Notes: a model not told the origin generated them from the sequence alone. 64,000 nucleotides of DNA from Gari tellinella (GCA_922989275.2 OV277870.1:26990742-27054741), one strand, 5' to 3'; shown: positions 1 to 13,600, counted from the first letter of the stretch. Numbers and translations: made by a program.

Positions 1-3000
1 GATGTCGAATTTCGACGTTCGACATATATACAAAGTCGGCAAATTGTCTAATTAGGGTCGAATTTCGACGTTCGACAAACTGCAAGTAAGGGAAAAAGTC
101 GAAATATTGTCGTAATTCGACGTTCGACATTCAAAACTTCTTAAACACATTACTTTGTCGAACTGATATCGATTTTCGACGTTCGACATTTATACAAAGT
201 CGGCAAATTGTCGAACTAGGGTTGAATTTCGACGTTCGACAAACTGAAAGTAAGGGAAAAGTCGAAATATTGTCGAAATTCGACGTTCGACATTCAAAAC
301 TTCTTAAACACATTATTTTGTCGAACTGATGTCGAATTTCGACGTTCGACATTTATACAAAGTCGGGAAATTGTCGAATTAGGGTCGAATTTCGACGTTC
401 GACAAACTGCAAGTGAGGGAAAAAGTCGAAATATTGTCGAAATTCGACGTTCGACATTCAAAACTTCTTAACACATTACTTTGTCGAACTGATGTCGAAT
501 TTCGACGTTCGACATTTATACAAAGTCGGCAAATTGTCGAACTAGGGTTGAATTTCGACGTTCGACAAACTGCAAGAAAGGGAAAAGTCGAAATATTGTC
601 GAAATTCGACGTTCGACATTCAAAACTTCTTAAACACATTACTATGTCGAACTGATGTCGAATTTCGACGTTCGACATATATACAAAGTCGGCAAATTGT
701 CTAATTAGGGTCGAATTTCGACGTTCGACAAACTGCAAGTAAGGGAAAAAGTCGAAATATTGTCGAAATTCGACGTTCGACATTCAAAACTTCTTAACAC
801 ATTACTTTGTCGAACTGATGTCGAATTTCGACGTTCGACATTTATACAAAGTCGGCAAATTGTCGAACTAGGGTTGAATTTCGACGTTCGACAAACTGCA
901 AGAAAGGGAAAAGTCGAAATATTGTCGAAATTCGACGTTCGACATTCAAAACTTCTTAAACACATTACTATGTCGAACTGATGTCGAATTTCGACGTTCG
1001 ACATATATACAAAGTCGGCAAATTGTCTAATTAGGGTCGAATTTCGACGTTCGACAAACTGCAAGTAAGGGAAAAAGTCGAAATATTGTCGAAATTCGAC
1101 GTTCGACATTCAAAATTTCTTAAACACATTACTTTGTCGAACTGATATCGATTTTCGACGTTCGACATTTATACAAAGTCGGCAAATTGTCGAACTAGGG
1201 TTGAATTTCGACGTTCGACAAACTGAAAGTAAGGGAAAAGTCGAAATATTGTCGAAATTCGACGTTCGACATTCAAAACTTCTTAAACACATTACTTTGT
1301 CGAACTGATGTCGAATTTCGACGTTCGACATTTATACAAAGTCGGGAAATTGTCGAATTAGGGTCGAATTTCGACGTTCGACAAACTGCAAGTGAGGGAA
1401 AAAGTCGAAATATTGTCGAAATTCGACGTTCGACATTCAAAACTTCTTAACACATTACTTTGTCGAACTGATGTCGAATTTCGACGTTCGACATTTATAC
1501 AAAGTCGGCAAATTGTCGAACTAGGGTTGAATTTCGACGTTCGACAAACGGCAAGTAAGGGAAAAGTCGAAATATTGTCGAAATTCGACGTTCGACATTC
1601 AAAACTTCTTAAAAACGTTACTTTGTCGAACTGATGTCGAATTTCGACGTTCGTCATTTATACAAAGTCTGGAAATTGTCGAAATAGGGTCGAATTTCGA
1701 CGTTCGTCAAACTGCAAGTAAGGGGGAAAGTCGAAATATTGTCGAAATTCGACGTTCGACATTCAAAATTTCTTAATCACATTACTTTGTCGAACTGATG
1801 TCAAATTTCGACGTTCGACACTTATACAAAGTCGGGAAATTGTCGAATTAGGGTCGAATTTCGACGTTCGACAAACTGCAAGTAAGGGAAAAAGTCGAAA
1901 CATTGTCGAAATTCGACGTTCGACATTCAAGATTTCTTTAAACACATTACTTTGACGAACTGATGTCGAATTTCGACGTTCGACATTTATACAAAGTCGG
2001 CAAATTGTCGAACTAGGGTTGAATTTCGACGTTCGACAAACTGCAAGTAAGGGAAAAGTCGAAATATTGTCGAAATTCGACGTTCGACATTCAAAACTTC
2101 TTAAACACATTACTATGTCGAACTGATGTCGAATTTCGACGTTCGACATATATACAAAGTCGGCAAATTGTCGAATTAGGGTCGAATTTCGACGTTCGAC
2201 AAACTGCAAGTAAGGGAAAAAGTCGAAATATTGTCGAAATTCGACGTTCGACATTCAAAATTTCTGAAACACATTACTTTGTCGAACTCATGCCGAATTT
2301 CGACGTTCGACACTTATACAAAGTCGGGAAATTGTCGAACTAGGGTCGAATTTCGACGTTCGACAAACTGCAAGTAAGGGAAAAAGTCGAACTATTGTCG
2401 AAATTCGACGTTCGACATTCAAGATTTCTTAATACACATTCCCTCTGTTGAAATTATGTCGAATTTCGAAGTCCAACAATTTTCCGGACCCGGGAAAAGT
2501 CGAAATATTGTCGAAATTCGACATTTTTCTTTCAACAATTCTTTAACACATTCACTATGTCGACCTTATGTCTACTTTCGACGTTCGACAAGTGGTCTGG
2601 CAAGGAAAAAATCGAAATATTGTCGAATTTAGACATTCGACATTTCAACAAAGCCAGTAAAGTGTCTAATTTATGTATATTTTCGACAATCGACAAATTT
2701 CCCGATAGTGCAATAGTCGAATATTGTCGAATATCGACGTTGGACATTATCCTTTTACCAAAATTTCGAAAAATTATCAAAATATTCGACTTTCTTCTTT
2801 TAAAATTACTTTAACATACCCACTATGTCGATCATGTGTCCAATTTCGACATACGACAATTTTCCAGGCCGGGAAAAAAGTCGACACATTATGTCGAATT
2901 TCGACATTTGACATTGTCCGTTTACCAAAATGTCGAAAATTTGACGAAATTCAATGTTCGACTTTCAACACTACTTAAAAACATTCACTATGTCGAACTT

Positions 3001-3310
3001 GTGTAGAAATTAGAAGTTCAATCATTTAGCGAGCCTAGAAAAAGTCGAAATGTTGTCGAAATTCGTCATTTGACAATCAACATTTCTTTACCACATTCAC
3101 AATGTCGAACTTATGTGGAATTGTGACGTTTTACAAGTGCCATTGCAGGGAAAATGTCGAGTTATTGTCGAAGTTCGACTTGCGAGAAATTGCCAGACAG
3201 GTAAATAGTCGAAATATTTTCGAATTTCGACTTTCGATAGTGTCCTTTCACCAAAGTGTCAAACATTCAACATTTCTATAAAGTCTGGGAAATGTGGAAA
3301 AAGTATCAGA
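1..3310. repeat. Left arm of an inverted TCGA-rich satellite (about 163-bp units)
   Basis: Tandem array with a period of about 163 bp; the landmark CTTCTTAAACACATTAC recurs near 137, 299, 463 and 626. Each unit is built of three sub-repeats of roughly 50-59 bp, each carrying AATTTCGACGTTCGACA. The motif GTCGAATTTCGAC is itself nearly palindromic, so TCGA (a CpG) is extremely dense. Larger order is present: the block at 379-783 recurs at 705-1109 (326 bp, two units) and that at 131-352 recurs at 1110-1331 (979 bp, six units). Units become degenerate from about 2450 to 3310. The array runs off the left edge. Open frames in it exist only because the repeat lacks stops in some frames; they are not genes. 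Confidence 0.93.
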
Positions 3311-6030
3311 TTTCAATTTCGACAATTTAACGGCAGATAGAGCGAATAAGTCTTCGGGAGTCGTGCGATTAAATCTGTATACGTATGGGGCAATTGCGGA
3401 CTGGACCGAAGGTGCCTAGAAGAGCCCTTTGATCTAGTTATACACTGTTTACTACATGTATTTGACAATAATGAATAACTGTACCACGCACTATTATTTT
3501 TTAATTGTATTTAGATGTATAACCTGAATATTTATACGAAACACGGTTTGAATTCAGATTAAAGGTCTTCTACCGAACTATATTTATCTAGGTCTTATAC
3601 TTGTCTAACCTGCTGTGTAACGTATTGATGTATATTTGGTACAGCTGGACCGCAAACAGATCACACCGGGCAGGGTGTCTCCTACCAGAGCCCACTGGGC
3701 AGGGTTATACAATAACATGTATTTTGTGTAATTTTATATAGGCGTATAGTCGGTAAGTTCAGTGACATATTAAAGATTGCTCACGATCAAGTCTTCAATA
3801 ACCTTAAATGTACGAGTTACTATGTAATAAAGTTAAGTAATATTTTACATATAGATACGGTGTATATACTGATTATACCAGGACTATATTAGTCACCTGG
3901 GAGGGCCATTGTGCTGATCCTTCACTGTTTTCAGTAATTTTGCATGCACGGATTATCTTACACTGGTAGAATGCCATTTCTATAATAAGATGGAACATTT
4001 ATAAGACAAACTGTTTAGGAGTAGGTCGGTGGTCTTCAATCCGAAACCATTGACATGTGGCTGTTTCTAGTATTGAAGATGGATGACCGTTTAGAGTTAA
4101 GTAGAATGCAAGTAAAGACCATTTCTGCTTTGCGTTCAACCTGCTTTAAGCTTTAGACTATCATCTGCTAGATTATAGAGAATGTTACTAATAATAAATA
4201 TTCTTGAATGCGTAGAATAGAACTATTTTCGGCAAAAAGTGGAAGATGAAAGATGTTAAAATGCGTATCTGTGGAGTAATGAGTTTAAACTTAAAAGCAA
4301 ACGTTTACCTTCCGGTATCGAATCCCTTATAGCGGATCTATAGATTGAAACATGATGCGCCTTATAGGGTGCGTTCTGTTTCAAGTTCAGACTGCTTTAC
4401 CCGATAAATACGCCTCTAATTTATTCTTTCACCGACGAAAATACTTCCATTTATACAGTTATGAAAATGTATCATAAAGCAGACTAAAAGTAAAGCAGAA
4501 TGTGCCTTAAGGCGCATACTGTTTTACCTTCAACCTGCTTCAATTATTCGGTTATTCATCTATCTTAAAAACAAAGAAACGGGCTCTGTGGGTTGTGGTA
4601 AATAGAAAATATTTGTTATGATAAAATTGGTGACTGTCTAGGCAGAAACTATTTTCTTTAGTGTTGGAGTGAATTGAAATGCGTATATGGAGCAATGGGT
4701 TAATTGGTCAACCTATATGTGTGGTCCCTGAACAGTAACCCTTTGTTCCATAGACTGTTCTAGTATTGAATATAGGTGACCAATTAAAGCGGGTTAAGAG
4801 TAAAGCTAAATGCGCATTGAGACTGCTTTAAGCTTTAAACTTTCGGTTAACATCTGTTTGAGAATAATATATAATATTTGTTATTATATATTACTGTGTA
4901 CTTACTTACTTACCTATTTGCTCGTCTGTAATAGACAGAGCAGAACAGAACAACCCTTTCTTTTTTTGTCACAGAAAACAAAACATATGTTTTGTAATTA
5001 CATGTGAAGTATAATATAAAAAACTATTGAGTTAGTAGGTGGTCGAATACTGAATTAATCTGCGATATAGGGGGAAGGTGGAAAAATATTAAAATACTTA
5101 ACTAAATGGTATGGAAACAATATATAGAAATAAATACCAAGCTATTATTAGATGATACAATATATAAATTAGCTATGCAGATCAGTTCACTTATAATAAA
5201 GCAAACTGGTCCGTCTATAGTTAAAGCTGCGACTATTCTTTCTTTTGAACAATTTCCAAATAAATAAACCCTCACATGTCTATAGAGGGCATCATTGCTG
5301 ATGTAGTCTTATAGTGAATAGAGAGAAGTACAGTGTCACCCTCCCCAAACGGACATTAAAAAAACGAAGTCAAATTGCGACAAATACATCGTCAAGCAAG
5401 AACAAGAAGAAAACTGAGTGAGGCGCTGCCTTGGCAATGCCTCAGACCGTTTGGATCCTTATCTGGCGACGAAATGCACATGTGAGAGGTATGTGTCGTA
5501 AAGTCCGGGGGAAGTAGGCTACACTGTATTTCATTTTATTGACGGATACCGTGGGAGTTTTGTCCATTTCCTTCAAGGTCAGCACGTGCAGATGTAGAAT
5601 TTTAGTAAATAATAACACTGACAGACGAGAAGTACTGTGTTGCCCTGCTCAGCCGGACAAATATATAAAGAAGCATAGTTTGTCAAATATTTTGTCAGTT
5701 CAAAAACAGAAGGGAAGAATCGCGTACCTTTCTATTAGGGAAGATACACTCTACTTGGATCCTGTTTTATGTGACAAGACGCATCAGACAATGGTTAAGA
5801 TAGTGTTCCTAAGAACGTTATATTGTAATAGAGACGATCATTTTTAATAAATGTTCAAAGTACATGTACTACGCGAATTATATGTTTCTGAATTAGTCGT
5901 ATATCGACTATTCAGCATTATCGTCTCTTAAAGACGATTACATTTTGTCCTATAGCGCGTTTTATATTTTCAGTGAATCGTCTTTGAACTACAATTAAAC
6001 ATTATCGTCTCAAAGAAACGATATAAGTTT
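3311..6030. other. Spacer between the two satellite arms
   Basis: AT-rich sequence with no recognisable gene. It holds three worn family C MITE copies (near 4050-4290, 4440-4560 and 4725-4860), known by GTAAAGCAGAATG and by sequence like GAAAATATTTCTTATGATA. The short stretches 5316-5400 and 5615-5700 are weakly alike (GAGAAGTAC.GTGT). 5820-6030 repeats ATCGTCT several times. The open frames at 4810-5007 and 5539-5847 resemble no family I know and show no domain. If the arms plus spacer form one fold-back element, this would be its core, and it encodes no visible transposase. Confidence 0.55.
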
Positions 6031-8705
6031 GCGCCATTATGTTGAAATTCGACATAAATTCGACACTTTACCGGCTTTGTCAAAATGTCGAATGTCGAAA
6101 TTCGACAATATTTCGACTATTTCCTGGAACGGCAAATTGTCGAACGTCGAAATTCGATATAAATTCGACATAGTGAATGTGTTTAAGATATGTTGAAAGT
6201 CGAATTTGGGACATTTTGGTAAAGGACCAATGTCAAACGTCGATATTCGACAATAATTCGACTATTGCACTATCGGGAAATTTGTCGATTGTCGAAAATA
6301 TACATAAATTAGACACTTTACTGGCTTTGTTGAAATGTCGAATGTCGAAATTCGATAATATTTCGATTTTTTCCTTGCCAGACCACTTGTCGAACGTCGA
6401 AAGTAGACATAAGGTCGACATAGTGAATGTGTTAAAGAATTGTTGAAAGAAAAATGTCGAATTTCGACAATATTTCGACTTTTCCCGGGTCCGGAAAATT
6501 GTTGGACGTCGAAATTCGACATAATTTCAACAGAGGGAATGTGTATTAAGAAATCTTGAATGTCGAACGTCGAATTTCGACAATAGTTCGACTTTTTCCC
6601 TTACTTGCAGTTTGACGAACGTCGAAATTCGACCCTAATTCCACAATTTCCCGAATTTGTTTAAGTGACGAACGTCGAAATTCGGCATGAGTTCGACAAA
6701 GTAATGTGTTTCAGAAATTTTGAATGTCGAACGTCGAATTTCGACAATATTTCGACTTTTTCCCTTACTTGCAGATTGTCGAACGTCGAAATTCGACCCT
6801 AGTTCGACAATTTGCCGACTTTGTAAAAATGTCGAACGTCGAAACTCGACATCAGTTCGACAAAGTAATGTGTTTAAGAAATTTTGAATGTCGAACGTCG
6901 AATTTCGACAATGTTTCGACTTTTTCCCTTACTTGCAGTTTGTCGAACATCGAAATTCGACCCTAATTCGACAATTTTCCGACTTTGTATGAGTGTCGAA
7001 CGTCGAAATTCGACATCAGTTCGTCAAAGTAATGTGTTTAAAGAAATCTTGAATGTCGAACGTCGAATTTCGACAATAGTTCGACTTTTTCCCTTACTTG
7101 CAGTTTGTCGAACGTCGAAATTCAACCCTAATTCCACAATTTCCCGACTTTGTATAAGTGTCGAACGTCGAAATTCGACATCAGTTCGACAAAGTAATGT
7201 GTTTAAGAAATTTTGAATGTCGAACGTCGAATTTCGACAATGTTTCGACTTTTTCCCTTACTTGCAGTTTGTCGAACATCGAAATTCGACCCTAATTCGA
7301 CAATTTTCCGACTTTGTATGAGTGTCGAACGTCGAAATTCGACATCAGTTCGACAAAGTAATGTGTTTAAGAAATTTTGAATGTCGAACGTCGAATTTCG
7401 ACAATATTTCGACTTTCCCCCTTACTTGCAGTTTGACGAACGTCGAAATTCGACCCTATTTCGACAATTTGCCGACTTTGTATAAATGACGAACGTCGAA
7501 ATTCGACATCAGTTCGACAAAGTAATGTGTTTAAGAAGTTTTGAATGTCGAACGTCGAATTTCGACAATATTTCGACTTTTTCCCTCACTTGCAGTTTGT
7601 CGAACGTCGAAATTCGACCTTAATTCGACAATTTGCCGACTTTGTATGAATGTCGAACGTCGAAATTCGACATCAGTTCGACAAAGTAATGTGTTTAAGA
7701 AGTTTTGAATGTCGAACGTCGAATTTCGACAATATTTCGACTTTTCCCTTACTTGCAGTTTGTCGAACGTCGAAATTCAACCCTAGTTCGACAATTTGCC
7801 GACTTTGTATAAATGTCGAACGTCGAAAATCGATATCAGTTCGACAAAGTAATGTGTTTAAGAAGTTTTGAATGTCGAACGTCGAATTTCGACAATATTT
7901 CGACTTTTTCCCTCACTTGCAGTTTGTCGAACGTCGAAATTCGACCTTAATTCGACAATTTGCCGACTTTGTATAAATGTCGAACGTCGAAATTCGACAT
8001 CAGTTCGACAAAGTAATGTGTTTAAGAAGTTTTGAATGTCGAACGTCGAATTTCGACAATATTTCGACTTTTCCCTTACTTTCAGTTTGTCGAAGGTCGA
8101 AATTCAACCCTAGTTCGACAATTTGCCGACTTTGTATAAATGACGAACGTCGAAAATCGATATCAGTTCGACAAAGTAATGTGTTTAAGAAGTTTTGAAT
8201 GTCGAACGTCGAATTTCGACAATATTTCGACTTTTCCCTTACTTGCAGTTTGTCGAACGTCGAAATTCAACCCTAGTTCGACAATTTGACGACTTTGTAT
8301 AAATGTCGAACGTCGAAATTCGACATCAGTTCGACAAAGTAATGTGTTTAAGAAGTTTTGAATGTCGAACGTCGAATTTCGACAATATTTCGACTTTTTC
8401 CCTCACTTGCAGTTTGTCGGACGTCGAAATTCGACCTTAATTCGACAATTTGCCGACTTTGTATAAATGTCGAACGTCGAAATTCGACATCAGTTCGACA
8501 AAGTAATGTGTTTTAAAAATGTTGAATGTCGAAAGTCGAATTTCGACAATATTTCTACATTATGGCAAAGCTGACTTGTCGATCGGCAAAATTTGTTACA
8601 TTATGTGAAAGCTTAAATGTCGAAAGTCGAAATTCGACAGCTGTTCGACCTTTCATTTGTGAAAGGTCGAATGTCGAATTGTCGAATGTCGTGCAAACTT
8701 CACAC
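6031..8705. repeat. Right arm of the inverted TCGA-rich satellite
   Basis: The same 163-bp satellite as at 1-3310, on the opposite strand. The match is a true mirror image and not just shared family: the degenerate inner stretch 2532-2715 matches the reverse complement of 6258-6446, and 1763-2254 matches 6724-7216. Both pairs place the symmetry axis near 4489. A private variant (GGGGGAAAG, with GTTCGTCA replacing GTTCGACA, near 1650-1730) is mirrored near 7415-7490, one unit off, so the arms differ in copy number. The array ends near 8705, beside a small CACCTgaaaAGGTG hairpin. Confidence 0.92.
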
Positions 8706-10086
8706 ACCTGAAAAGGTGACCGTATTAAGTAATTCTAATTAATCTTATCTTACACAGAGCAACTTGGCAAATATTCATTTGCAACCGGTTTTGAACCAAA
8801 TCGGTCGCCGAGGGACTAGCTATGATTATAATTTTTATGCACAGGATCAAACTGATTGACATTCAAATTGTCACACTTTTAAATTATAAAAAGGCATGTC
8901 AAAATTCCATGAAACGTTTTGTAGTCTTAACCTTGAAACATGCTATATAATGATAGGATAAGAGTAGAGAGTTTATGTTCTTTCCCGCATCGTTTTAAGG
9001 ATATAAATCTTATAATACGGAATTACCTACTGCAGAGGTATGAACGCCCACTAACCCCTAACCCATTTATGCCTGGATATTGCAATGGTCATCTCACTGT
9101 GTGCTTGCTTGAAAATTTCATTGTAACACTGAAGTGTTTACCAAAGAACAGCTGAGTCGATAAAACTTTTCATTTGTAATAGCAAACAGTGTATAACCTG
9201 ATGAGACGCCGCGTTACGCGGTGTCTCATAAGGGTCTTCACTGTTTGCCAATACCCTCTTCAGTACATAGTAGGCATGCACTAATCATTTCATAATCAAT
9301 CCCCCAGATCAAACCTTTAGTACTGTTTGACAATCATATTACAGGGAGAGAAAAAGTAAATTTTGGCATTATCTTGGATACTGTATTAAACATGTACGGT
9401 CGACATAAAATACATGTACCCTCAAAAAATGAAACAACAACCAAGCACACCTTAGTTTTAACACCACAGAGGGGTTAACGCAGTTTGTCTCAAGATTTCT
9501 CACATAATGTCGTCCATGGACTATTTAATGAGGAGGGAATGATGCTTGTCACTAGATAAATCTTACATGTAACAGCTAGCTATTATTCTATTTCTTGTAT
9601 GCTATTCAGGAGAAATACACAGTCAAGCAAATACCGTGTCGTCACAGTTAAACCATGTCGCATGTAAATGTATGTATACATTGTAAACCCTTTCGAAGTC
9701 GCATAAACTTTCGACGTTTGCAAATGCAATGCGTATATTTTAAACAGGCATGGGTTGAACGAGTTTTAGCATTGCAGAATTAGAACTAAATTATATTTTT
9801 GTGACATTGTCAAGTATTGAATATACGTGTATTATATCATTGTTAGAAAGAGTATTTTTCCGTGTTAAGCAGCCATTCACAAAAGTAGTATAACTCCCGC
9901 TTTTGATAGATAATTAACTTATTACATGCAATTATTGCATACCATTATTTAACTCGTTTAATGCTTATATAGTGCAACTAAACTTGACTGACGTTTGCAA
10001 ACAGTTTGGATTCTGATCAGACGCCGCGTCACGCGGCGTCTGATCTGAATCCAAACGGTTTGGCACTCATTACGATATTACTTTAG
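8706..10086. other. Unassigned AT-rich stretch with two hairpin 1 copies
   Basis: No exon, RNA gene or open frame of note is supported here. A CATGT-rich, AT-rich sequence surrounds two copies of hairpin 1: 9182-9250 (arms AGACGCCGCGTTACGCGGTGTCT) and 9993-10063 (arms GATCAGACGCCGCG / CGCGGCGTCTGATC). If the sulfatase gene starts within the window, a missing exon could lie here, but I found no Cys-x-Pro-Ser-Arg sulfatase signature in any frame. Confidence 0.5.
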
Positions 10087-10342
10087 CAGGGCTGCCATAA
10101 GTTGACATGAAAAATCCTAAGATTTCCAAATTTGCATTTTTCAAGTGCGATTTTACGAATCGTACCTTTACCCTATAGCATTTTTCTTGTTTTTTTGACA
10201 TGCGACTACTTAAAGCAAGCTGTAAGTAAAGCAGAATGCGCCTTAGGGCGCATTCTGCTTTACTTTCAGCCTGCTTTAAGATACCATGTAGTGGAAAAAA
10301 AATCCGGAGATTTTGGAAAAATCCGGAGAAATGGCAGCCCTG
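10087..10342. mobile_element. MITE family H with a hairpin 2 core
   Basis: Ends are CAGGGCTGCCATAAGTTG and ATGGCAGCCCTG, giving terminal inverted repeats that begin CAGGGCTGCCAT. Inside, ATGAAAAATCCTAAGATTTCC is answered by GGAGATTTTGGAAAAATCC. The centre (10206-10284) is a full hairpin 2: TTAAAGCAAGCTGTAAG.. and its complement. The CAGGG ends are of a kind common in hAT-type non-autonomous elements, but no clean 8-bp target duplication is seen, so the superfamily is uncertain. A worn second copy lies near 61092-61280. Confidence 0.75.
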
Positions 10343-10503
10343 CCTTAGTCAGTTTAACTAGCATTGTACCTACCGTGAACACTTTAAAGTTGATAATTAA
10401 CCAGCAGACGACAATTTTTTAAAGCGGGTTATGTCATGACAGTGAATAATGACGTCTTGTTAGGTAAGGGTTTATGGACTTTGTGGCCCTGTGATCCCTT
10501 CAG

Positions 10504-10610
10504 GTGGCATCTTGGCTACTGTAGCTGGAACTGTATTCCTCTATATAGAGGATTTGACTCCTTCTATGGTTTACTGAATGGCAGAGAGGACTATTACAGC
10601 CACATGTTAG
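10504..10610 (+). CDS. Sulfatase exon 'WHLG', copy 1 (probable functional copy)
   Basis: The 107-nt exon encodes WHLGYCSWNC..RGFDSFYG..REDYYSHML. Acceptor CCCTTCAG|G and donor G|GTAAGA are both good. The entering phase needs two upstream bases, and one base is left over for the next exon, where G+GT makes Gly. WHLG is the conserved sulfatase motif that follows the active-site Lys, with a catalytic His. This is the only one of three copies with strong sites at both ends. Confidence 0.9.
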
Positions 10611-13600
10611 GTAAGACGTGTCCCTTCATATAGGTTAGATGTATGTATCTAGAGGATAATCTGTAAATAGCAGTGTATAGATCTTGTAACTGGTGATTGT
10701 CCCCTTCTGTAAAATCATCTCTGTATTATTATGTTTAACAAACCCTAACTCTAACGGGCACATTATTTAGTAAAAAAAAATTTTTTATGTAGATTGCTGC
10801 TTAAACTAAACGCAAATGCCATGGGATAAAATGTAAACAAAAACAACAGTTTTTGAAAATAATGACAATTTATTTTCATATGAAAGGCAAGCAATATAGT
10901 GTCAGATCAGACGCCGAGCTATTTGGTACCTGGACTGGCTCCAGGTTGTTACAGTGAACATAATGATTTTAGCACAAACGCGTTTATTGGGAAAGAATAT
11001 CGTTTTAATAAAGGCAGTGACTGAATAAATTCACGTATTTCAAGGATAAAGTCGCTCCCTTCACGGCCATCAATGTTAAATATTTATCTATTCTCAAACT
11101 ATTTCTCAAATAAACTGAGCAAGATATATGTACCGCAAATTGCTCCTCTCTGTCCAGGGGTTAAAATGGATACATGTGAAGGGTCTGAGCCGGTACTGCG
11201 GCTGCCTACGCACCATATGTTAGCAGTCCTCAATATTGTAGACAAGATTGCTCAATGATCAGGGGAATAAATGCACAGTCGGCTGAGCGGTTAATCGGAC
11301 TGAAAGTAGACTACAACTTAGTATATTATGTTACCTTGAATTTTTATGTATTTTGAACTAAGAAATATCAAATGAGTGGCACACAGTTGGGATCCTGATC
11401 AGACACTGCCTCACGCGGCGTCTGATCAGGATAGAAACTGTTTGCATATAGCCCATGTGCTCGTAAAGGCGGTGAAGGTGTCGAACAACAGCAAGACTTA
11501 ACATTCTCTTTCCTGTAGCCTCCCGACCCTTCTTGGTAGATTTTCCAAAGACGGTGACTAACAACAGACCAAAACCTAACCCGTTACTTGTCTTTTAACC
11601 TTTCAGTGCATTCAATTCAGTACTCCGCTGAAATATATAGTTCCAATGTATACAGTCATAAACATGAACAAAAATAAATATTTTCTATATCCTATCAGAT
11701 GATAGCTTAAAGCAGACTGAAAGTAGAGCAGAATGCATTTTTAGGTACATTCTGCTTTACTTTAAGCCTGCTTTAAGTGATCACCTGTCTTCAAAACTAG
11801 AAACATTTTATGGGGTATTTAGGGTTAATGGCGTTCAGTACTTCTCAAAGAATTGTTGCTTAACGCGGGGTTTACTATTTGTTAAAGTTGGTATGACCAA
11901 CAACGGACCCCAGGGTTATAATGTCTTTTGTTGAGTCTGAGACTGTTCTCAAGCTTTTCATTGGTCATGCAGATTTAACCTTTTGCTGAGCAGAAGTCAA
12001 ACCCTGACCAATCATTGATTGAGAACGATCCCTTTCAGCGAAAATTCAATCCTGACTCATAAAATGCTTGAATACGAGCTCAGACTCAATTCAAAAGCTT
12101 TATAACCTTAGACCCTGTATCAAAATCATAATTTATTAAGAGTTTGAGTTGAGTCTGAGATCGTCCTCATTCATTTGATTGGTTAGATTTTAACAAAAGC
12201 TCAACTTTGACCAATCAAATGCTTGAGAACGATTTCAGACTGTACTCAAAAGCTTAATAACCTTTGATCCTGAGTTTTATGTTTTCGATTATTTCCCTTT
12301 GTTCCTGGACAGGTGGCACCTCGGCTTCTGCAGCTGGAACTGTACCCCTCTCTATAGAGGGTTTGACTCGTACTACGGTTATTTCAGCAGTCGCGAGGAC
12401 TACTATACACACTTTCAAGGTTGGATTATTTACAATGGCACGTGCACTTCTCTGCATCTTACTCTGCATGTCTAGCCCAAGCATATATAAAGCTTTTGAG
12501 TTGAGCCTGATATCGTTCTCAAGCTCAAATCTGACCAATCAAATGTTTGAGAACAGTTTCAGGCAGTAATCGTACCAATCATTGCTTGAGAATGATCTTC
12601 GTCAGCAAAACCTAAACTCTGATCAATCAAACGTTTGACAACGATCTCAAACTCAAAAGTTTTATAACCTTGGATCCTTAGTTTTATGTGTTCGGTTATT
12701 GCCCTTTGTTACTGTACATGTGGCACCTCGGCTTCTGCAGCTGGAACTGTACCCCTCTCTATAGAGGGTTTGACTCGAACTACGGTTATTTCAGCAGTCG
12801 TGAGGACTACTATACACACTTTCAAGGTTGGATTATTTACATTGGCACGCGCACTTCTCTGCATCTTACTCTGCATGTATATACCCAACATCTAGCCCAA
12901 GCCGATCTTAACTGTTTGAGACTCATTAAGATATTGCTTTAAGTTATTTTAGCGCATATCGACACCTTAAATTTGAGAAGTACTAGCGATAATTGTATCA
13001 AGTGGATGACGTCATTGCATTGAAGATAACTAAAATGTACTCCTTTTATGGCGTTCGTAAAAAGTCAGTAAATGCTCATGAAAATTAATAGTTTAAATTA
13101 AATTTTGTTATAATATTTTTGTACCTTATGCACGTATAAAGTAGTATTTTGCACTTTTCGGCGACGATAGAATGTGGAAACAATTTTCTTTCTCGATAAA
13201 TACGTTCTCGATTGTAATTAAGCAGTTTTGAGCCAGATCAGACGTTGGGAAATTCAGTGTCAGGTCAGGTTCTAACATGTTAGCTGCTGTACATATTTGA
13301 ATGAATCGTCAACGATTTTAAGAAATTGCCATTGTTTACAATTTAATGTTTTGCGTTTGCGTTTTGTTTCGTTAACCCCTGCCATAACGTCATCGAATTT
13401 AAACAATTGTCGTTTGCGTCTATTTCTAAAAATCAATTTTAGGTATTTTGACTTAAGAAATATTGATACGAGTGTCAAACAGTTTGGATCCTGATCAGAC
13501 GCCGCGGTACGCCTCGTCTGATCAGGATCCAAACTGTTTGCAAATAATTACATGTACAGTACTGTACTCGGGGTAAGGCAGTGAAGGGTTAAATTGGGAA

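Noticed and set aside
131..2254. Minus- and plus-strand open frames of 73-163 codons in the left satellite arm
   Set aside because: They repeat with the 163-bp unit, occur on both strands, and reappear mirrored in the right arm. They reflect a stop-poor repeat, not proteins.
5539..5847. Possible 102-codon gene in the satellite spacer
   Set aside because: No recognisable domain, weak start context, and part of it is loosely repeated nearby. Not supported.
3311..10503. Search for the sulfatase 5' exons (Cys-x-Pro-Ser-Arg)
   Set aside because: No frame on the plus strand gives the signature, so the missing exons are placed upstream of the window; a very short exon could have been overlooked.
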